Part shown: positions 1 to 11,627 of the stretch, in pieces
Position numbering within the stretch: position 1 is the first letter of the stretch
How the letters are laid out: every line of letters begins with the position of its first letter
Source of the DNA: Theocolax elegans
Lineage: Eukaryota; Arthropoda; Insecta; Hymenoptera; Cerocephalidae
NCBI GenBank assembly: GCA_026168455.1
Contig: CM047426.1
Coordinates: 47,687,589 to 47,751,588, forward strand
Direction: 5' to 3'
Length of the DNA: 64,000 nucleotides
Position numbers and translations under genes: made by a program
The notes under the pieces: generated by a model
The model's database searches: none
What the model saw: only the letters and a program-made list of their open reading frames with translations
Told to the model about the DNA's origin: nothing

Positions 1-1347
1 ATTCTTGATTGAATTACTATTATACACAAACATTTTGCAAATTAAATGTAATCACTTAAAACACGTTCACTGGGGATCAGGGTGAACGGCTCCCATACAA
101 TCAAATAACAACACTTTTATTCAAGCTAGAAACTTTAATACTAATAAATTAATAAGAATACAATAAATAAACGAACAAACTAGTCACGGTCGCCAGCCAA
201 GTTCACGCGGCAAAATTTATATATTTATCACACGCGATTACCGCACACACACGTACAAATCACAGCTTGTACGGGAAGCTGGAAAACAGGGAATTTAGGC
301 AGGAATTCTCACCTGCAGATGTTCGAAGAGAAACAATTAAATAAAATATAACCACTCTCGGTAATAAATAACTATGAGTTTTAAAATAAACGTCTCGTTC
401 GACGGCCCGACTCGGAATCACCGAGTTCGTCGTGTTGAGCCGAGCAGCGAGTCCGCGCGCATGCGCTTGACACAACAGTCCCATCTCGTCCGCTTGACTC
501 GGCCGATCCGACGCGCGTATACTGTGTGTATAACGCAACTTCTCTCTTTCTCTGTCTCTCCTTCTCGCACCTTGCAATCAACATGCCATTCTGGAACATT
601 AATAACGTATACAGGAACAGCTTGAAGGTCAAACAAGCAGTAATTGTACCTTATATCAACTCAAATTAATGTCGAATTTGTCCTTGCTTTTAATATCTAT
701 TTAAGTGCGGCTTACTGGTAGAAGCTCGAGTACAATAATATACGGACTTGGTACAGCTCGGCGTTATACATAGCTGGTCATCATCTTCAAAGCTAGACTT
801 TCAAAGAGCTAGAAGGACTACCAAGGTGCTAAAAGGATTTTTAAGGAGCTGCAAAGTTTCAAAGGAATTAGGAAATTTTCTGTAATAGTGTTTGTGTGTG
901 TGCGCATGTCAATAACTAAAAGTCCGAACTCTTTCCTCACGGTCTGGCTTAGCTAGATTCCGAGTGAGTTTTACAATTAATTCATATAAGCTACGGGGCT
1001 TTGGAATATTTAATATATAATATAAATATAAACTAAGTATGTGACATGCAGTTAGAACTGCCATGTCACAAACTTTAATAAAAATAATGGAAGAAAAAGT
1101 TGAAAATATTAATACTGTATTATATTTTGGCATGGTTTATTATGATTCAATATTTGTATAATTATTAATAGTATTGATTAAACATTTTGTTTGTAATATT
1201 CATAAATCGCTTAAGCTATAATACGTATAAGAGAATTTTATTTATATTTCTATCAGCTTAAGGAGGTGGTACATCTGATTGGTTACCGACGGAGCCAAAA
1301 ATCTTTATTGTTACAATTATTTAACAAAATGCGCTATTTTATGCAAA
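1..1347. repeat. Direct duplicate of 3635-4984
   Basis: This block repeats at 3635-4984 with only a few single-base length differences, in T runs near 700, 850 and 1130. It is therefore a second, window-truncated copy of the right arm of the palindrome at 1397-5950. The match stops near 1347, inside a MITE-like repeat. It contains short open frames on both strands, but these are copied along with the repeat and resemble no known protein. Confidence 0.9.
47..1070 (-). mobile_element. 1-kb LTR-like block, copy 1
   Basis: The block is absent from the homologous place in the left arm of the palindrome (about 2560, inverted), so it is an insertion relative to that copy. Read on the minus strand it begins TGTGACATGG and ends GTGATTACA, that is TG...CA ends. 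Its minus-strand start forms a hairpin at 1039-1070, and its other end holds a second stem (CGTTCAC/GTGAACG, 64-90). The LTR at 24884-25985 starts with the same TGTGACA plus hairpin layout. I see no clean target duplication, so a solo LTR is likely but not proven. Confidence 0.4.
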
Positions 1348-1395
1348 TTCCATAACAGAGCACTGGTATTTAAAATTAACATCTTTAAGTTATAG
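1262..1395. mobile_element. Truncated palindromic MITE
   Basis: Starts with GGAGGTGGTACATCTGATTG, the same terminus as the complete palindromic elements at 1985-2370 and 4899-5285. Only about one third is present, and the sequence diverges after 1347. It marks the junction between the partial right-arm copy and the large palindrome. Confidence 0.6.
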
Positions 1396-1984
1396 CATTC
1401 ATGGGCTGGTCAATGTACATCACGACGATATATAATGAAATACATTTTTACTTCCGTAGGAAATATTCTGTTTATTACTTAAATTTATAGTGTTAATTAT
1501 TAATATATTCTCGTCTTCGAATGTAGATAGAAAAAATAGCATTTTAAAAATGCAATAATACATTAATGTCGAACGGTACTGTAACCATAGTCGATTTACG
1601 CCCACTTATACAATAAATATATTCACTTATACGATTAAAATAACTTTATGTTGTAACAAATACATTTCCAATTGCTATATGAATACGAATATCATCATAA
1701 TACATCCATAAAATACGACGTCGTAGCGGCTTTGTTCCACTTATATTAATACACTGCGAGACTTTTTCTCTGTAAAGACAGTGCATAGCGAACACTGTAC
1801 CCGCGTGACTAAATTCATCGTTAAAACGCATGCGCGTTACTTTGGATAACAAGTGCCCGATCACCGCGTTTTAAGATGTTGGCGCAAACTAAGATGTAAG
1901 GTGCTCTACATCAGAAAAGACGGTGTAGAGCGAACACTATACATGCGATACTACATTCATCGAAAAAATACATTGAGAAATTAT

Positions 1985-2370
1985 GGGGGTGGTACATCTG
2001 ACTGGTAACCGACGAAGCAAAAAAACTTAATTATTACAATTATTTAATAAAATACGCTATTTTATTTGAATCCAAATACAGAGGCACTAGATATTTGAAT
2101 AATTAATCGATCTTTAAAGTTATAGGATCATACATCAAGGACACCTTACAATATTTCTGCACCGAAAATACATGATTTTCCGTACTTTTCCGTGCAGAAA
2201 TTTCTAAGGTGTCCTTCATGTATTGACCTGTAACTTTATAGATCGATAAATTATTGAATTACCTAGTGCTTCTGTATTTAGGATTTGCATAAAATAGCGC
2301 ATTTTGTTAAATAATTGTAACAATAGAGATTTTTTTGCTCCGTCGGTAACCAATCAGATGTACCACCTCC
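1985..2370. mobile_element. Palindromic MITE, copy in left arm
   Basis: About 386 bp that is almost wholly self-complementary, centred near 2175. The termini are GGGGGTGGTACATCTGACTG and its near reverse complement ending GATGTACCACCTCC. The centre carries the paired motif AAGGACACCTT...TTTCTGCACGG. No coding capacity. The family is unknown to me. Confidence 0.7.
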
Positions 2371-2609
2371 TTAAGCTGATAGAAATATAAATAAAATTCT
2401 CTTATACGTATTATAGCTTAAGCGATTTATGATTAATACAAACAAAATGTTTAATCAATACTATTATTAATTTTATAAATATTGAATCATAATAAACCAT
2501 GCCAAAAATATAATACAGTATTAATATTTTCAACTTTTTCTTTCATTATTTTTATTAAAGTTATTACATTTAATTTGCAAAATGTTTGTGTAAAATTGTA
2601 ATTCAATCA

Positions 2610-3634
2610 AGAATCTCTTGTAGCACTTGGGAGTGCTAGCAGTGCATTAGAATTTTCATATATTCCTTTAATTTCAAATATTGAAACTGATGGTAAAAAT
2701 CATACATTGTCATGGTAATATCATGTTAAACTCTTAATAAAATTCTAAATTGCGAATTCTCTAAATATACTCTAAAGCATTTGTAATTTAGTATTTAAGT
2801 ATGTCCAATAGTTATAATTGCTGGAGGTAATGTTCGTACAAAATTTTAATGCAATCAAGAAACTCATGTACCGCTAAGAGTATCTAGCAGTTCATTAGAA
2901 TTCTGATATATTCTTTTGGTTTCAAATATTGAAACTGTTGGTAAAACTCATAGAATGTCATGTTAAACTCTTAATAAGATTCTAAATTACAAATTCTCCA
3001 AATATACTTAAAAACATTTGCAATTTAGTATTTTAGTATGTCCAATATTTAAAATTACTGTTGAAAATGTTCGTAGAAAATTTTAATGCAATCAAAATAG
3101 TCATGTAGCGTTGATAGCATGAAGTGCTCATTTAGTCAGAGCGGTACATGAATTTCTTGATTGCATTAAAATTTCGTACGAACATTACCTACTGCAATTG
3201 TAACTATTGGACATACTTACATACTAAATTACAAATATTTTGAGTATAATTGGAGAGTTTATAATTTAGGAGTCAACATTATAAAACCATGACAATATAT
3301 GATTTTTACCATAAGTTTCAATACTTAAAACTAAAGGAATATATCAGAATTCTAATGTGCTGCTACATACTCTTAGCGGTACATGAGTTTCTTGATTTCA
3401 TTAAAATTTTGTACGAACATTACCTCCAGCAATTATAACTATTGGACATACTTAAATACTAAATTACAAATGCTTTAGAGTATATTTAGAGAATTTGCAA
3501 TTTAGAATTTTATTAAGAGTTTAACATGATATTACCATGACAACTTATGATTTTTACCATCATTTTCAATATTTGAAATTAAAAGAATATATGAAAATTC
3601 TAATGCACTGCTAGCACTCCCAGTGCTACAAGAG
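2610..3634. repeat. Fourfold subrepeat, two direct and two inverted
   Basis: A unit of about 250 bp occurs four times: 2610-2865 and 2866-3110 in one orientation, then about 3135-3385 and 3386-3634 in the opposite one. Each unit runs from a GCAATCAAGAA-like edge through a TATTGAAACT segment to TATGTCCAATA and AATGTTCGTA. The inversion point near 3120 is the centre of the large palindrome. No coding content. Confidence 0.8.
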
Positions 3635-3680
3635 ATTCTTGATTGAATTACTATTATACACAAACATTTTGCAAATTAAA

Positions 3681-4706
3681 TGTAATCACTTAAAACACGT
3701 TCACTGGGGATCAGGGTGAACGGCTCCCATACAATCAAATAACAACACTTTTATTCAAGCTAGAAACTTTAATACTAATAAATTAATAAGAATACAATAA
3801 ATAAACGAACAAACTAGTCACGGTCGCCAGCCAAGTTCACGCGGCAAAATTTATATATTTATCACACGCGATTACCGCACACACACGTACAAATCACAGC
3901 TTGTACGGGAAGCTGGAAAACAGGGAATTTAGGCAGGAATTCTCACCTGCAGATGTTCGAAGAGAAACAATTAAATAAAATATAACCACTCTCGGTAATA
4001 AATAACTATGAGTTTTAAAATAAACGTCTCGTTCGACGGCCCGACTCGGAATCACCGAGTTCGTCGTGTTGAGCCGAGCAGCGAGTCCGCGCGCATGCGC
4101 TTGACACAACAGTCCCATCTCGTCCGCTTGACTCGGCCGATCCGACGCGCGTATACTGTGTGTATAACGCAACTTCTCTCTTTCTCTGTCTCTCCTTCTC
4201 GCACCTTGCAATCAACATGCCATTCTGGAACATTAATAACGTATACAGGAACAGCTTGAAGGTCAAACAAGCAGTAATTGTACCTTATATCAACTCAAAT
4301 TAATGTCGAATTTGTCCTTGCTTTTAATATCTATTTTAAGTGCGGCTTACTGGTAGAAGCTCGAGTACAATAATATACGGACTTGGTACAGCTCGGCGTT
4401 ATACATAGCTGGTCATCATCTTCAAAGCTAGACTTTCAAAGAGCTAGAAGGACTACCAAGGTGCTAAAAGGATTTTTAAGGAGCTGCAAAGTTTTCAAAG
4501 GAATTAGGAAATTTTCTGTAATAGTGTTTGTGTGTGTGCGCATGTCAATAACTAAAAGTCCGAACTCTTTCCTCACGGTCTGGCTTAGCTAGATTCCGAG
4601 TGAGTTTTACAATTAATTCATATAAGCTACGGGGCTTTGGAATATTTAATATATAATATAAATATAAACTAAGTATGTGACATGCAGTTAGAACTGCCAT
4701 GTCACA
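3681..4706 (-). mobile_element. 1-kb LTR-like block, copy 2
   Basis: Second copy of the block at 47-1070, nearly identical to it. It lies in the right arm of the palindrome only, between sequence that is continuous in the left arm. Same TG...CA ends on the minus strand and same terminal hairpin (4674-4706). No protein coding. Confidence 0.4.
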
Positions 4707-4898
4707 AACTTTAATAAAAATAATGGAAGAAAAAGTTGAAAATATTAATACTGTATTATATTTTTGGCATGGTTTATTATGATTCAATATTTGTATAATT
4801 ATTAATAGTATTGATTAAACATTTTGTTTGTAATATTCATAAATCGCTTAAGCTATAATACGTATAAGAGAATTTTATTTATATTTCTATCAGCTTAA

Positions 4899-5285
4899 GG
4901 AGGTGGTACATCTGATTGGTTACCGACGGAGCCAAAAATCTTTATTGTTACAATTATTTAACAAAATGCGCTATTTTATGCAAATCCTAAATACAGAAGC
5001 ACTAGGTAATTCAATAATTTATCGATCTATAAAGTTACAGGTCAATACATGAAGGACACCTTAGAAAATTTCTGCACGGAAAAGTACGGAAAATCATGTA
5101 TTTTCGGTGCAGAAATATTGTAAGGTGTCCTTGATGTATGATCCTATAACTTTAAAGATCGATTAATTATTCAATTATCTAGTGCCTCTGTATTTGGGAT
5201 TCAAAGAAAATAGCGTATTTTATTAAATAATTGTAATAATTAAGTTTTTTTGCTCCGACGGTTACCAGTCAGATGTACCACCCCC
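4899..5285. mobile_element. Palindromic MITE, copy in right arm
   Basis: Inverted counterpart of the element at 1985-2370, with the same termini and a central TTTCTGCACGG hairpin near 5090. Differences between the two copies are scattered substitutions and short indels. Confidence 0.7.
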
Positions 5286-6142
5286 ATAATTTCTCAATGT
5301 ATTTTTTCGATGAATTTAGTATCGCATGTATAGTGTTCGCTCTACACCGTCTTTTCTGATGTAGAGCACCTTACATCTTAGTTTGCGCCAACATCTTAAA
5401 ACGCGGTGATCGGGCACTTGTTATCCAAAGTAACGCGCATGCGTTTTAACGATGAATTTAGTCACGCGGGTACAGTGTTCGCTATGCACTGTCTTTTACA
5501 GAGAAAAAGTCTCGCAGTGTATTAATAGTACTAGTGGAATAGTGGATAAAGCGCGCTACGCACGTCGTAATTTTATGGATGGATATTATGGATGGATATT
5601 CGTATTCATATAGGCAATTGGGAATATGTATTTGTTACGAAGCCAATAAAGTTATTTTAATCGTATAGGCAGTGAAGATATATTTATTGGTATAAGTGGG
5701 CGTAAATTCGACCTATAAAGTTACAGTATTAACGATTCGACGATTAATGTATTAATTGCATTTTAAATATTAGATTATATTTTCCAGTCTAATCTACATT
5801 CTTGTTTAAGACGAGAATTTTTTTTATTATTTATATTATTAACAATAATAAATTTAAATAATAAACAGAATATTTTCATACGGAAGTAAAAATTATTTTC
5901 ATTTTTTTATATCGTCGTGATTTACGAAGACCAGCCCATCTGAATGCTTCATTAAATGTAAACGTGCTAGTCTTATAAATACGACGATATAATTCTTCAG
6001 CAAAAATTATTTTACGAAACCGCGAAAATATTTAGATAAAAATTTTCGAATAAGAAATGCCGAGAGTTATTGAAAAGGTATTAGGTGATAAAAATTTTTA
6101 GAGATTAAGGTGCTGTTACGATTTTTAATGAAACAAAGTTGA

Positions 6143-6252
6143 CAATTTAATTGGAACCTTCTTGAAGAAACATTTGAATTGGAACCTTTTTGAAATAAAC
6201 ATTTGAATTGGAACCTTTTTTAAATAAACATTTGAATTGGAACCTTCTTGCA
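6143..6252. repeat. 29-bp tandem repeat, about four copies
   Basis: The unit CATTTGAATTGGAACCTT plus an A/T-rich tail recurs at 6143, 6171, 6200 and 6229. The last three are exactly 29 bp apart. It lies just outside the left end of the inverted-repeat element that starts at 6258. Confidence 0.9.
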
Positions 6253-6257
6253 CTAAG

Positions 6258-7188
6258 GCGACGATACATACAGCCGTACAATTAGCCATACTAAAAAATC
6301 AACTTTTCATTCCTTGTAACTACCCTCTGTATTGGTTGGTACGAAAAGCCGACTTAAGAAAGGTCATGGAAGGACAGATATTTTAGATAAGAAAATAACA
6401 CGGAAATGTCTATTTCTCGATAAAAAAAAGCACTTTTCATCCCTTATAACTACCCTCCTGTATTTCGTTGGTCGACAAAACTTCTCACACTGGTTTGTGC
6501 TTAGAGTTCAAGTACAAAAAGACAATTTAAAAAATTAATAAAGGCAGAGTACTTTAAATAACAAAATAACCTATGAAATTGTCAAATTTTCGATAAATTC
6601 GCAATTTTCATCCCTTATATCTACCCTTCTGTATTTTGTTGGTAGATAAAACTTCTCACACAGGTTTATACTACTAATGCAAGTATGAGAAGATGATTTA
6701 AAGCAATCAACGAAAGACAGATATTTTAGAATAACAAAATAGCATATGAAAATATCTATTTCTTGTTAAAAAAAAGCATTTTTATCCCTTATAACTACCC
6801 TCCTGTCTTTAGGTGGTTGATAAAACTTCTCACACAGGTTTGTGCTTCTAATGCAAGAACGAGAAGATGATTAAAAGCAATCAACAAAAGACCGATAATT
6901 TAGAATAACAAAATAGCATATGAAAATATCTATTTCTCGTAAAAAAGCAGTAATAGTTCTAAGGGATAAAAATTGCGATTTTTATCGAAAAGTAGACATT
7001 CTCATAGGTTATTTTGTTATTTAAAGTCCTCTACCCTTTATTGATTTTTTTAAATAGTCTTTTTGTACTTGAATTTTTAGCACGAACCCATATGAGAAGT
7101 TCTATCTACCAACTAAATACAGAGGGTAGTTACAAGGAATGACAAGTTGATCTTTTAGTATGGCTAATTGTACGCCTGTATGTATGCC
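6258..7188. mobile_element. Non-autonomous element with terminal inverted repeats
   Basis: The left end (6258-6345) and right end (about 7105-7188) are reverse complements, including TACATACAG(C/G)CGTACAATT and the segment around TTGTAACTACCCTC. Inside, a block beginning ATCCCTTATAACTACCCTCC recurs at about 6309, 6439, 6609 and 6783, then appears inverted near 6960-7130. Repeated subterminal blocks of this kind often hold transposase-binding sites. No transposase is encoded. Confidence 0.7.
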
Positions 7189-7271
7189 TGAAAGTATTTG
7201 TGAAAATATGGCTTAAAGTCTGGCTTAGATCTTGCAGTTAAAAGTGTATTTCGTTAAGTATTTATTATTTG

Positions 7272-7400
7272 TAATATCAATATATTGCCAATATGTTCCC
7301 AAAGTATTGTCAATATATTGCCAATATGTTGCCAAAGTATTGTCAATATATTGCCAACATATTGCCAATATGTTGCCAAAGTATTATCAATATATTGGCC
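7272..7400. repeat. Minisatellite of TATTGCCAATATGTTGCC type
   Basis: Imperfect tandem copies of a unit of about 33 bp that alternates ATATTGCCAATATGTTGCC and AAAGTATTGTCA. The short open frames across it only translate the repeat. The next 235 bp (7401-7639) show nothing recognisable. Confidence 0.85.
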
Positions 7401-7639
7401 GGTGCTCGACTATGATTTTACCTGTTCTAAAATCGAGAATTTTCAAAATGCCGGAAAATTCGACGGACTAATTTCCCTAACCTTAATTTTTTACGCTAAA
7501 CACGATGGTACAAAAATGTTGAATTGTTACTGAATCACCCTGTATATCAACACACATTGTTGGAACACATTTATATCTAATTAATAAATAAAAATATTAG
7601 AGTTTAAAAAATGTACACAAATAGTATATTATATACCAT

Positions 7640-7740
7640 GGCCAGTAAAATAAGAAATGTCTCAGATCACATGTAATTGTCGGCCGAGGCGAAGCCGAGG
7701 TGGACGATCATGTGATCTGAGGCTTTCTTTTTTACTGGCC
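7640..7740. repeat. GC-rich hairpin 1
   Basis: GGCCAGTAAAA at the left pairs with TTTTACTGGCC at the right, and CTCAGATCACATG pairs with CATGTGATCTGAG further in. The loop holds a direct repeat of GCCGAGG. It stands out from the AT-rich surroundings and may be a very short inverted-repeat transposon. Confidence 0.75.
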
Positions 7741-7756
7741 AAGGTGTGTATACTAT

Positions 7757-7840
7757 TTTTCTGCCCTCCGGCCGGAAAACGGCAACTTCAATTCGTGCAG
7801 CGGCCGGGAAGTTGCCGCTTTCCGGCCGGAGGGCAGAAAA
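7757..7840. repeat. GC-rich hairpin 2
   Basis: TTTTCTGCCCTCCGGCCGGA pairs with the exact complement ending GGAGGGCAGAAAA, and GGCAACTTC pairs with GAAGTTGCC closer to the loop. It lies 16 bp after hairpin 1 with an unrelated sequence. Such a stable stem could be transcribed as a short hairpin RNA, but nothing shows that it is. Confidence 0.8.
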
Positions 7841-8050
7841 TAATATTATTTTATTTATCTTTTCTATTTTTAAACTTGTCCGTTTAAAAATAGTTATTCA
7901 GGTTAATGTATAAGCATGTTTAAAATTACCTACATACTTGTAAAATCAGAAAGAAATAACCAATATTGTAATTTACTATAAAAAATACAAAAGAAAATAT
8001 CATCGTTTGCTTCAAACTATGAGCATTGTTTTGAGGTTTAGGGTTTTATT

Positions 8051-8053
<3 letters not shown>

Positions 8054-8089
<36 letters not shown>
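8054..8089. repeat. TC microsatellite
   Basis: A run of 18 CT units. It directly precedes the 5' region of a jockey-type non-LTR element, as the TC run at 14985-15000 does for the longer copy. Confidence 0.95.
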
Positions 8090-8090
<1 letters not shown>

Positions 8091-8093
<3 letters not shown>

Positions 8094-10640
8094 AAATTTT
8101 TAATGAGTGATTATACGTTCTTACCATATCTCATATTCACTCACCCGTAACTATACTCACCTTTTGTTAACGAGATTCCAGTCTTATTTACTGGAACTAT
8201 AGCTGACTCCGGCAACTATTTATAAATAGGAATTAACCGCTGTAGTTGGCTGTTCCCTTAATCAATAATTAAGTTGAGTAGTGAAAAGTGAGGTTACCAG
8301 CGTTCCCAAGATCCAGATGGCTTGTTTTCGCGCGGATTAGATATCGCCTCTACCGGCTACTGCGCACAACATCGCTTCAATTTCTACATGTTACGGTGGC
8401 GCCAGGGGAACGCAACGCAACCTCTTTCCAGCTCATCATGTCGTCACGGAACTGGATTGTATGCGGTGGTCGTCTCTCAAGGAAATATTAGACAGAGGTT
8501 GTGCGTTGTGTGGTAAGCTTTCTCACCAAAACTGTGTCGAGGTTTTGTCAGGTATATGCGAGCGGCGATGTTGAGCTATCGCGAAATTGTTGGGGAAACT
8601 CGCTTGCGAGGCGGTGGCGGATTACCACGCTCCGACGCCAAGCACGAGCGCGACGTGACCGAAGCGACACCCACTTTGGCCACCTCCAGCTTTAAACGCC
8701 GGGCCTCGCCTTCTTCAGCATATCAGTCACAGATTGCCAAGCAACCCCGCAGCACCACGCCCTCTCCAATCGGTAACGCCACTCATGGGGCGCCCATCAA
8801 TGTTGTTGCGATGGAGGATGCCCCGTCGGCTTGGTTTCTGTCTTTCATATACTCTTTTGAGAGCGATGTAACGCGAACGGTGACATAACAGAACGAGTCA
8901 AGACTCAGATGGACCGGGTCTAATTCAAGCTAGTGGAAGCAACTACTAAATTGCGATCCCTTCATGCACGAATTGTTTGGGTGTAGGAGGTGACTGAGGC
9001 TTGGCTCAATGAGCTTGATAATAAGGTCTCGAACTGGGAGATGAGTCTTTCCGATTTAATGGACCGCTTTACCGCTATCGGTTGACCTATGCTTATCACA
9101 TTTAGAAACTGTCAATCGTGTACTTACAGCTATAGGATTACCGCTACTGTGTAACCAGGTAGTTGAATACCATCCCTGGTCTCCTCAAAGCAAAATTAAT
9201 TACAGTCACGCTCGTGCCCCTCCAATAAGGACCTGGTGTTCAGATTGTCTTCGACTTCATCGCAAGACCTTATTATCGAAAAGGTACATCTTCTTAAGAA
9301 TATAACAGCTAGGAAACTTCTTAGAGATGATAGGGATATTGTTTTGTTTTTGCGACCTTGATGGCCCAAACCGTTGCATTAGTTATGGTTAAAATCACTC
9401 CAGCGCTTGATAGAATTAGGTTATGTGAGACCCGTCATTAATAACGTTAAGCTCTTCATATGTAGATATAAGGGCGACCGTTCATACCTACATGCTCCAA
9501 GGCAGACCTTACTTCTTTGCTCCCAATTTCCACTTTATCCTCCTGAAGTAAAATTGGTCAGATTCCTTGCTCTAATTCACATTCATTCTCAGTTTTTCAT
9601 TCTAATATTAATAGACTGAAAACCAATTTCATCTCCATTGAAGCATTAATTCATCACTTTCCTATGATGTCATCGCTATTTCAGAAACTTTTCTTGATAA
9701 CCGTGATTCTACCGATATTACTGCCCTTCTAGCCTATGTTCTTCACCGTCTACATCGTCCGTGTTATGCCCGGGAGGATTTTAAGGTTAAAATTTTATTT
9801 TATTCTAACCAAGTTTATTCTAACTCGACTGAATTTTTAATCTTGCATTAATTGGTAAATCTTTCTCAATCGTTTTAGCTGTAGTATATCGTCGACCTTC
9901 AGCAGCTTACCCGACTAACTTCTGTGAAGCCCTTTCGGACATCCTCCCCCTGCATGGTCATGTTGTGATCACGGGTGACTTCGATATTGACATGAATGCG
10001 ACGGGTGAAGCGGCTACCATGATGAGAATTAATTTAACAGCTTTGGGTCTTACTTTCATCCCCTCCGAGCCAACTCACCATGCGGTGACGTCATTAGGAA
10101 CCTTTCATACTTGGCTTGATCTCTTCTTGGTTTGTGGTTAGTTTCTGGCTCTTAAATACTCTAAATGACTGCATTTGCAGCCGAGCACGATGCTAGTAGC
10201 CTTATGCTCGATCTTGTCAATAATCCTATGATGGTTAGGAAGTACTGGTTGTCAAACGTGGATGGGCTTACCTTCTTTTCTCTTGATCTCTTACACATTT
10301 TTCTCCTCTCTCTCTCCATCTACTCATTTCATTGGGCCTGACCTGCATTTAACTCATGCTGATGCACATCAATGTTATTTTCCATTCTTATTCTATTCTT
10401 CCTGGAATGCTGGAATGGTGTTGTTTCCCTTGGCGAAGTCACACAGGATTGAATCGCTTTCCGACACCAGGCCAATTGTGAAGCTCTCTAAATTATCTAC
10501 ATTACTTGAAAGGCTGGTTCACAATCATCTATAGTTTTTTCTTGAAAGTAATAATTTGATCGTCGATAAACAATCAGGGTTTCGCAGAGGCCATAGCACT
10601 CAGGTAGTACTTCTAAAAATTATAGCAGGGCGCTTGTCAC
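8091..10640 (+). pseudogene. Non-LTR retrotransposon remnant (ORF1, endonuclease, RT start)
   Basis: A decayed relative of the element at 15001-20050. The 5' leader matches at the CAGCG/TTCCCAA segment near 8300. ORF1 keeps the VCGGRLSRKY zinc-finger start (near 8460) but is then broken. The endonuclease is visible in pieces: the ANINRL-like start near 9605, an AISETFLD-like segment near 9690, VVITGDFDIDMN near 9966-10000 and FHTWLDLFLVCG near 10105-10137. Most of the middle of ORF2 is deleted. RT motifs resume at SDTRPIVKLSKLS (10458) and QSGFRRGHSTQ (about 10570-10605), where the copy stops. Many stops and frameshifts make it non-functional. Confidence 0.8.
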
Positions 10641-10644
10641 TTAT

Positions 10645-11530
10645 TTACAGGTGGCCATTTTTCCTGTTTTATGACCTGAGGAGCGTCTCAGTGAGGATAA
10701 CACTGTAATAAGTGGTGGAATCTTTGGAGGGAGAAATCGACAACGTCTAATTTTCTAGGTTTCTTGGATAATTGGAATAAGAGGTGGCTTAAGAACGAGG
10801 TCACAAGCACGCAACTCAAAGCTATTGAAATGAGTGATTTTCAGAAGCTGGTCAGAGCTCTGATGTACGCCCCCGGTACATATGCTTCTTAGGCAAGAGT
10901 GAAGAGACTCAGGAGGCAGAACCCTACGCTGAAGATGGATATATGGATGGTTGCCGATACGAAGCAGGTTTCGGTAGGCGTCGAAGGTAAGAAAGGGAAG
11001 AGTGACTCTGGATTTCAGACCTTTGTGCGGTGCCAGTAGAGCACATGTCGTGCTCTTCAAAGGAAAAATAGAGCCGTACTCGAACAACAAGGAAGCCGAA
11101 ACCATGGATGTTGATCCGCATTCTGCGGAAAAGGTAAGAAACGAGGTTTATGAGGAGGGTGAGACCACACGTGATGCCTAATCATCAGACACGTGTAGTG
11201 AATCTTTACAATGGGTCTGGTTGTATAACGAAACCCACAATTGAATTCACACAAATTAATCTACACCACAGCAAAAGCACTTCGGCGGTTTTAGCCATAC
11301 GCATGGCCGGGTTGCGTACAGGAATATGCTCAATTCAAGAGCCTTTGCTATATAAAGAACGAACTGCTGGTTTGAATGATGTAGGTATCTGATAAGTGGA
11401 AGCACTGACTCTGCAAGAACGTGCATTATCGTTAAAGGTTTGCAAGCAGAGTCTGTGCCAAAACAAACAACAAATTAGTGGGAGGTTCTTTCTCTAAGAA
11501 ACGACGACATGCCCAGCAGCTCGAGAAGTA
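10645..11530 (+). pseudogene. R1-like non-LTR fragment (ORF1 end, endonuclease start)
   Basis: The endonuclease start is readable at 11245-11385: INLHHSKSTSAVLAIRM followed by IQEPLLYKERTAGLN, the layout of R1/I-type apurinic endonucleases (QxNLxHSKxA and QEPxxY). After a frameshift near 11395 it continues as ARTCIIVKGLQAESVPK. The sequence before it (10690-11140) is probably the end of ORF1 but has no clear zinc knuckle. The family differs from the jockey-like copies on either side. The fragment is truncated at both ends. Confidence 0.6.
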
Positions 11531-11627
11531 TCTCTAAGTAGTATCTAAATAGTATTGAGAATGTGAGGATGAAGGCACAGAATAGATAGTGAGACGTGAC
11601 AAAAAGAGATCTCTAAGTCTGCCTTAA

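Larger units (their letters stand above)
1397..5950. repeat. Giant palindrome (long inverted repeat)
   Basis: The sequence from about 1397 to 3120 returns as its reverse complement from about 3120 to 5950. The outer ends pair around the ATCGTCGTGAT...CAGCCCAT segments (1390-1430 and 5920-5950). The right arm is longer because it carries the 1-kb LTR-like block at 3681-4706. The arms are clearly diverged, mostly by point changes and small indels, so the structure is not a simple sequencing fold-over. It could be one foldback-type transposon or a duplicated and inverted segment. No transposase is encoded in it. Confidence 0.75.

Noticed and set aside
260..636. Overlapping open frames on both strands, repeated at 3894-4270
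   Set aside because: They lie in a GC-rich part of an LTR-like repeat, overlap each other on opposite strands and resemble no protein. Chance frames copied with the repeat.
6143..7188. CRISPR-like array
   Set aside because: Regular direct repeats occur, but the spacers are themselves repeated and the block is bounded by inverted repeats. The context is eukaryotic.
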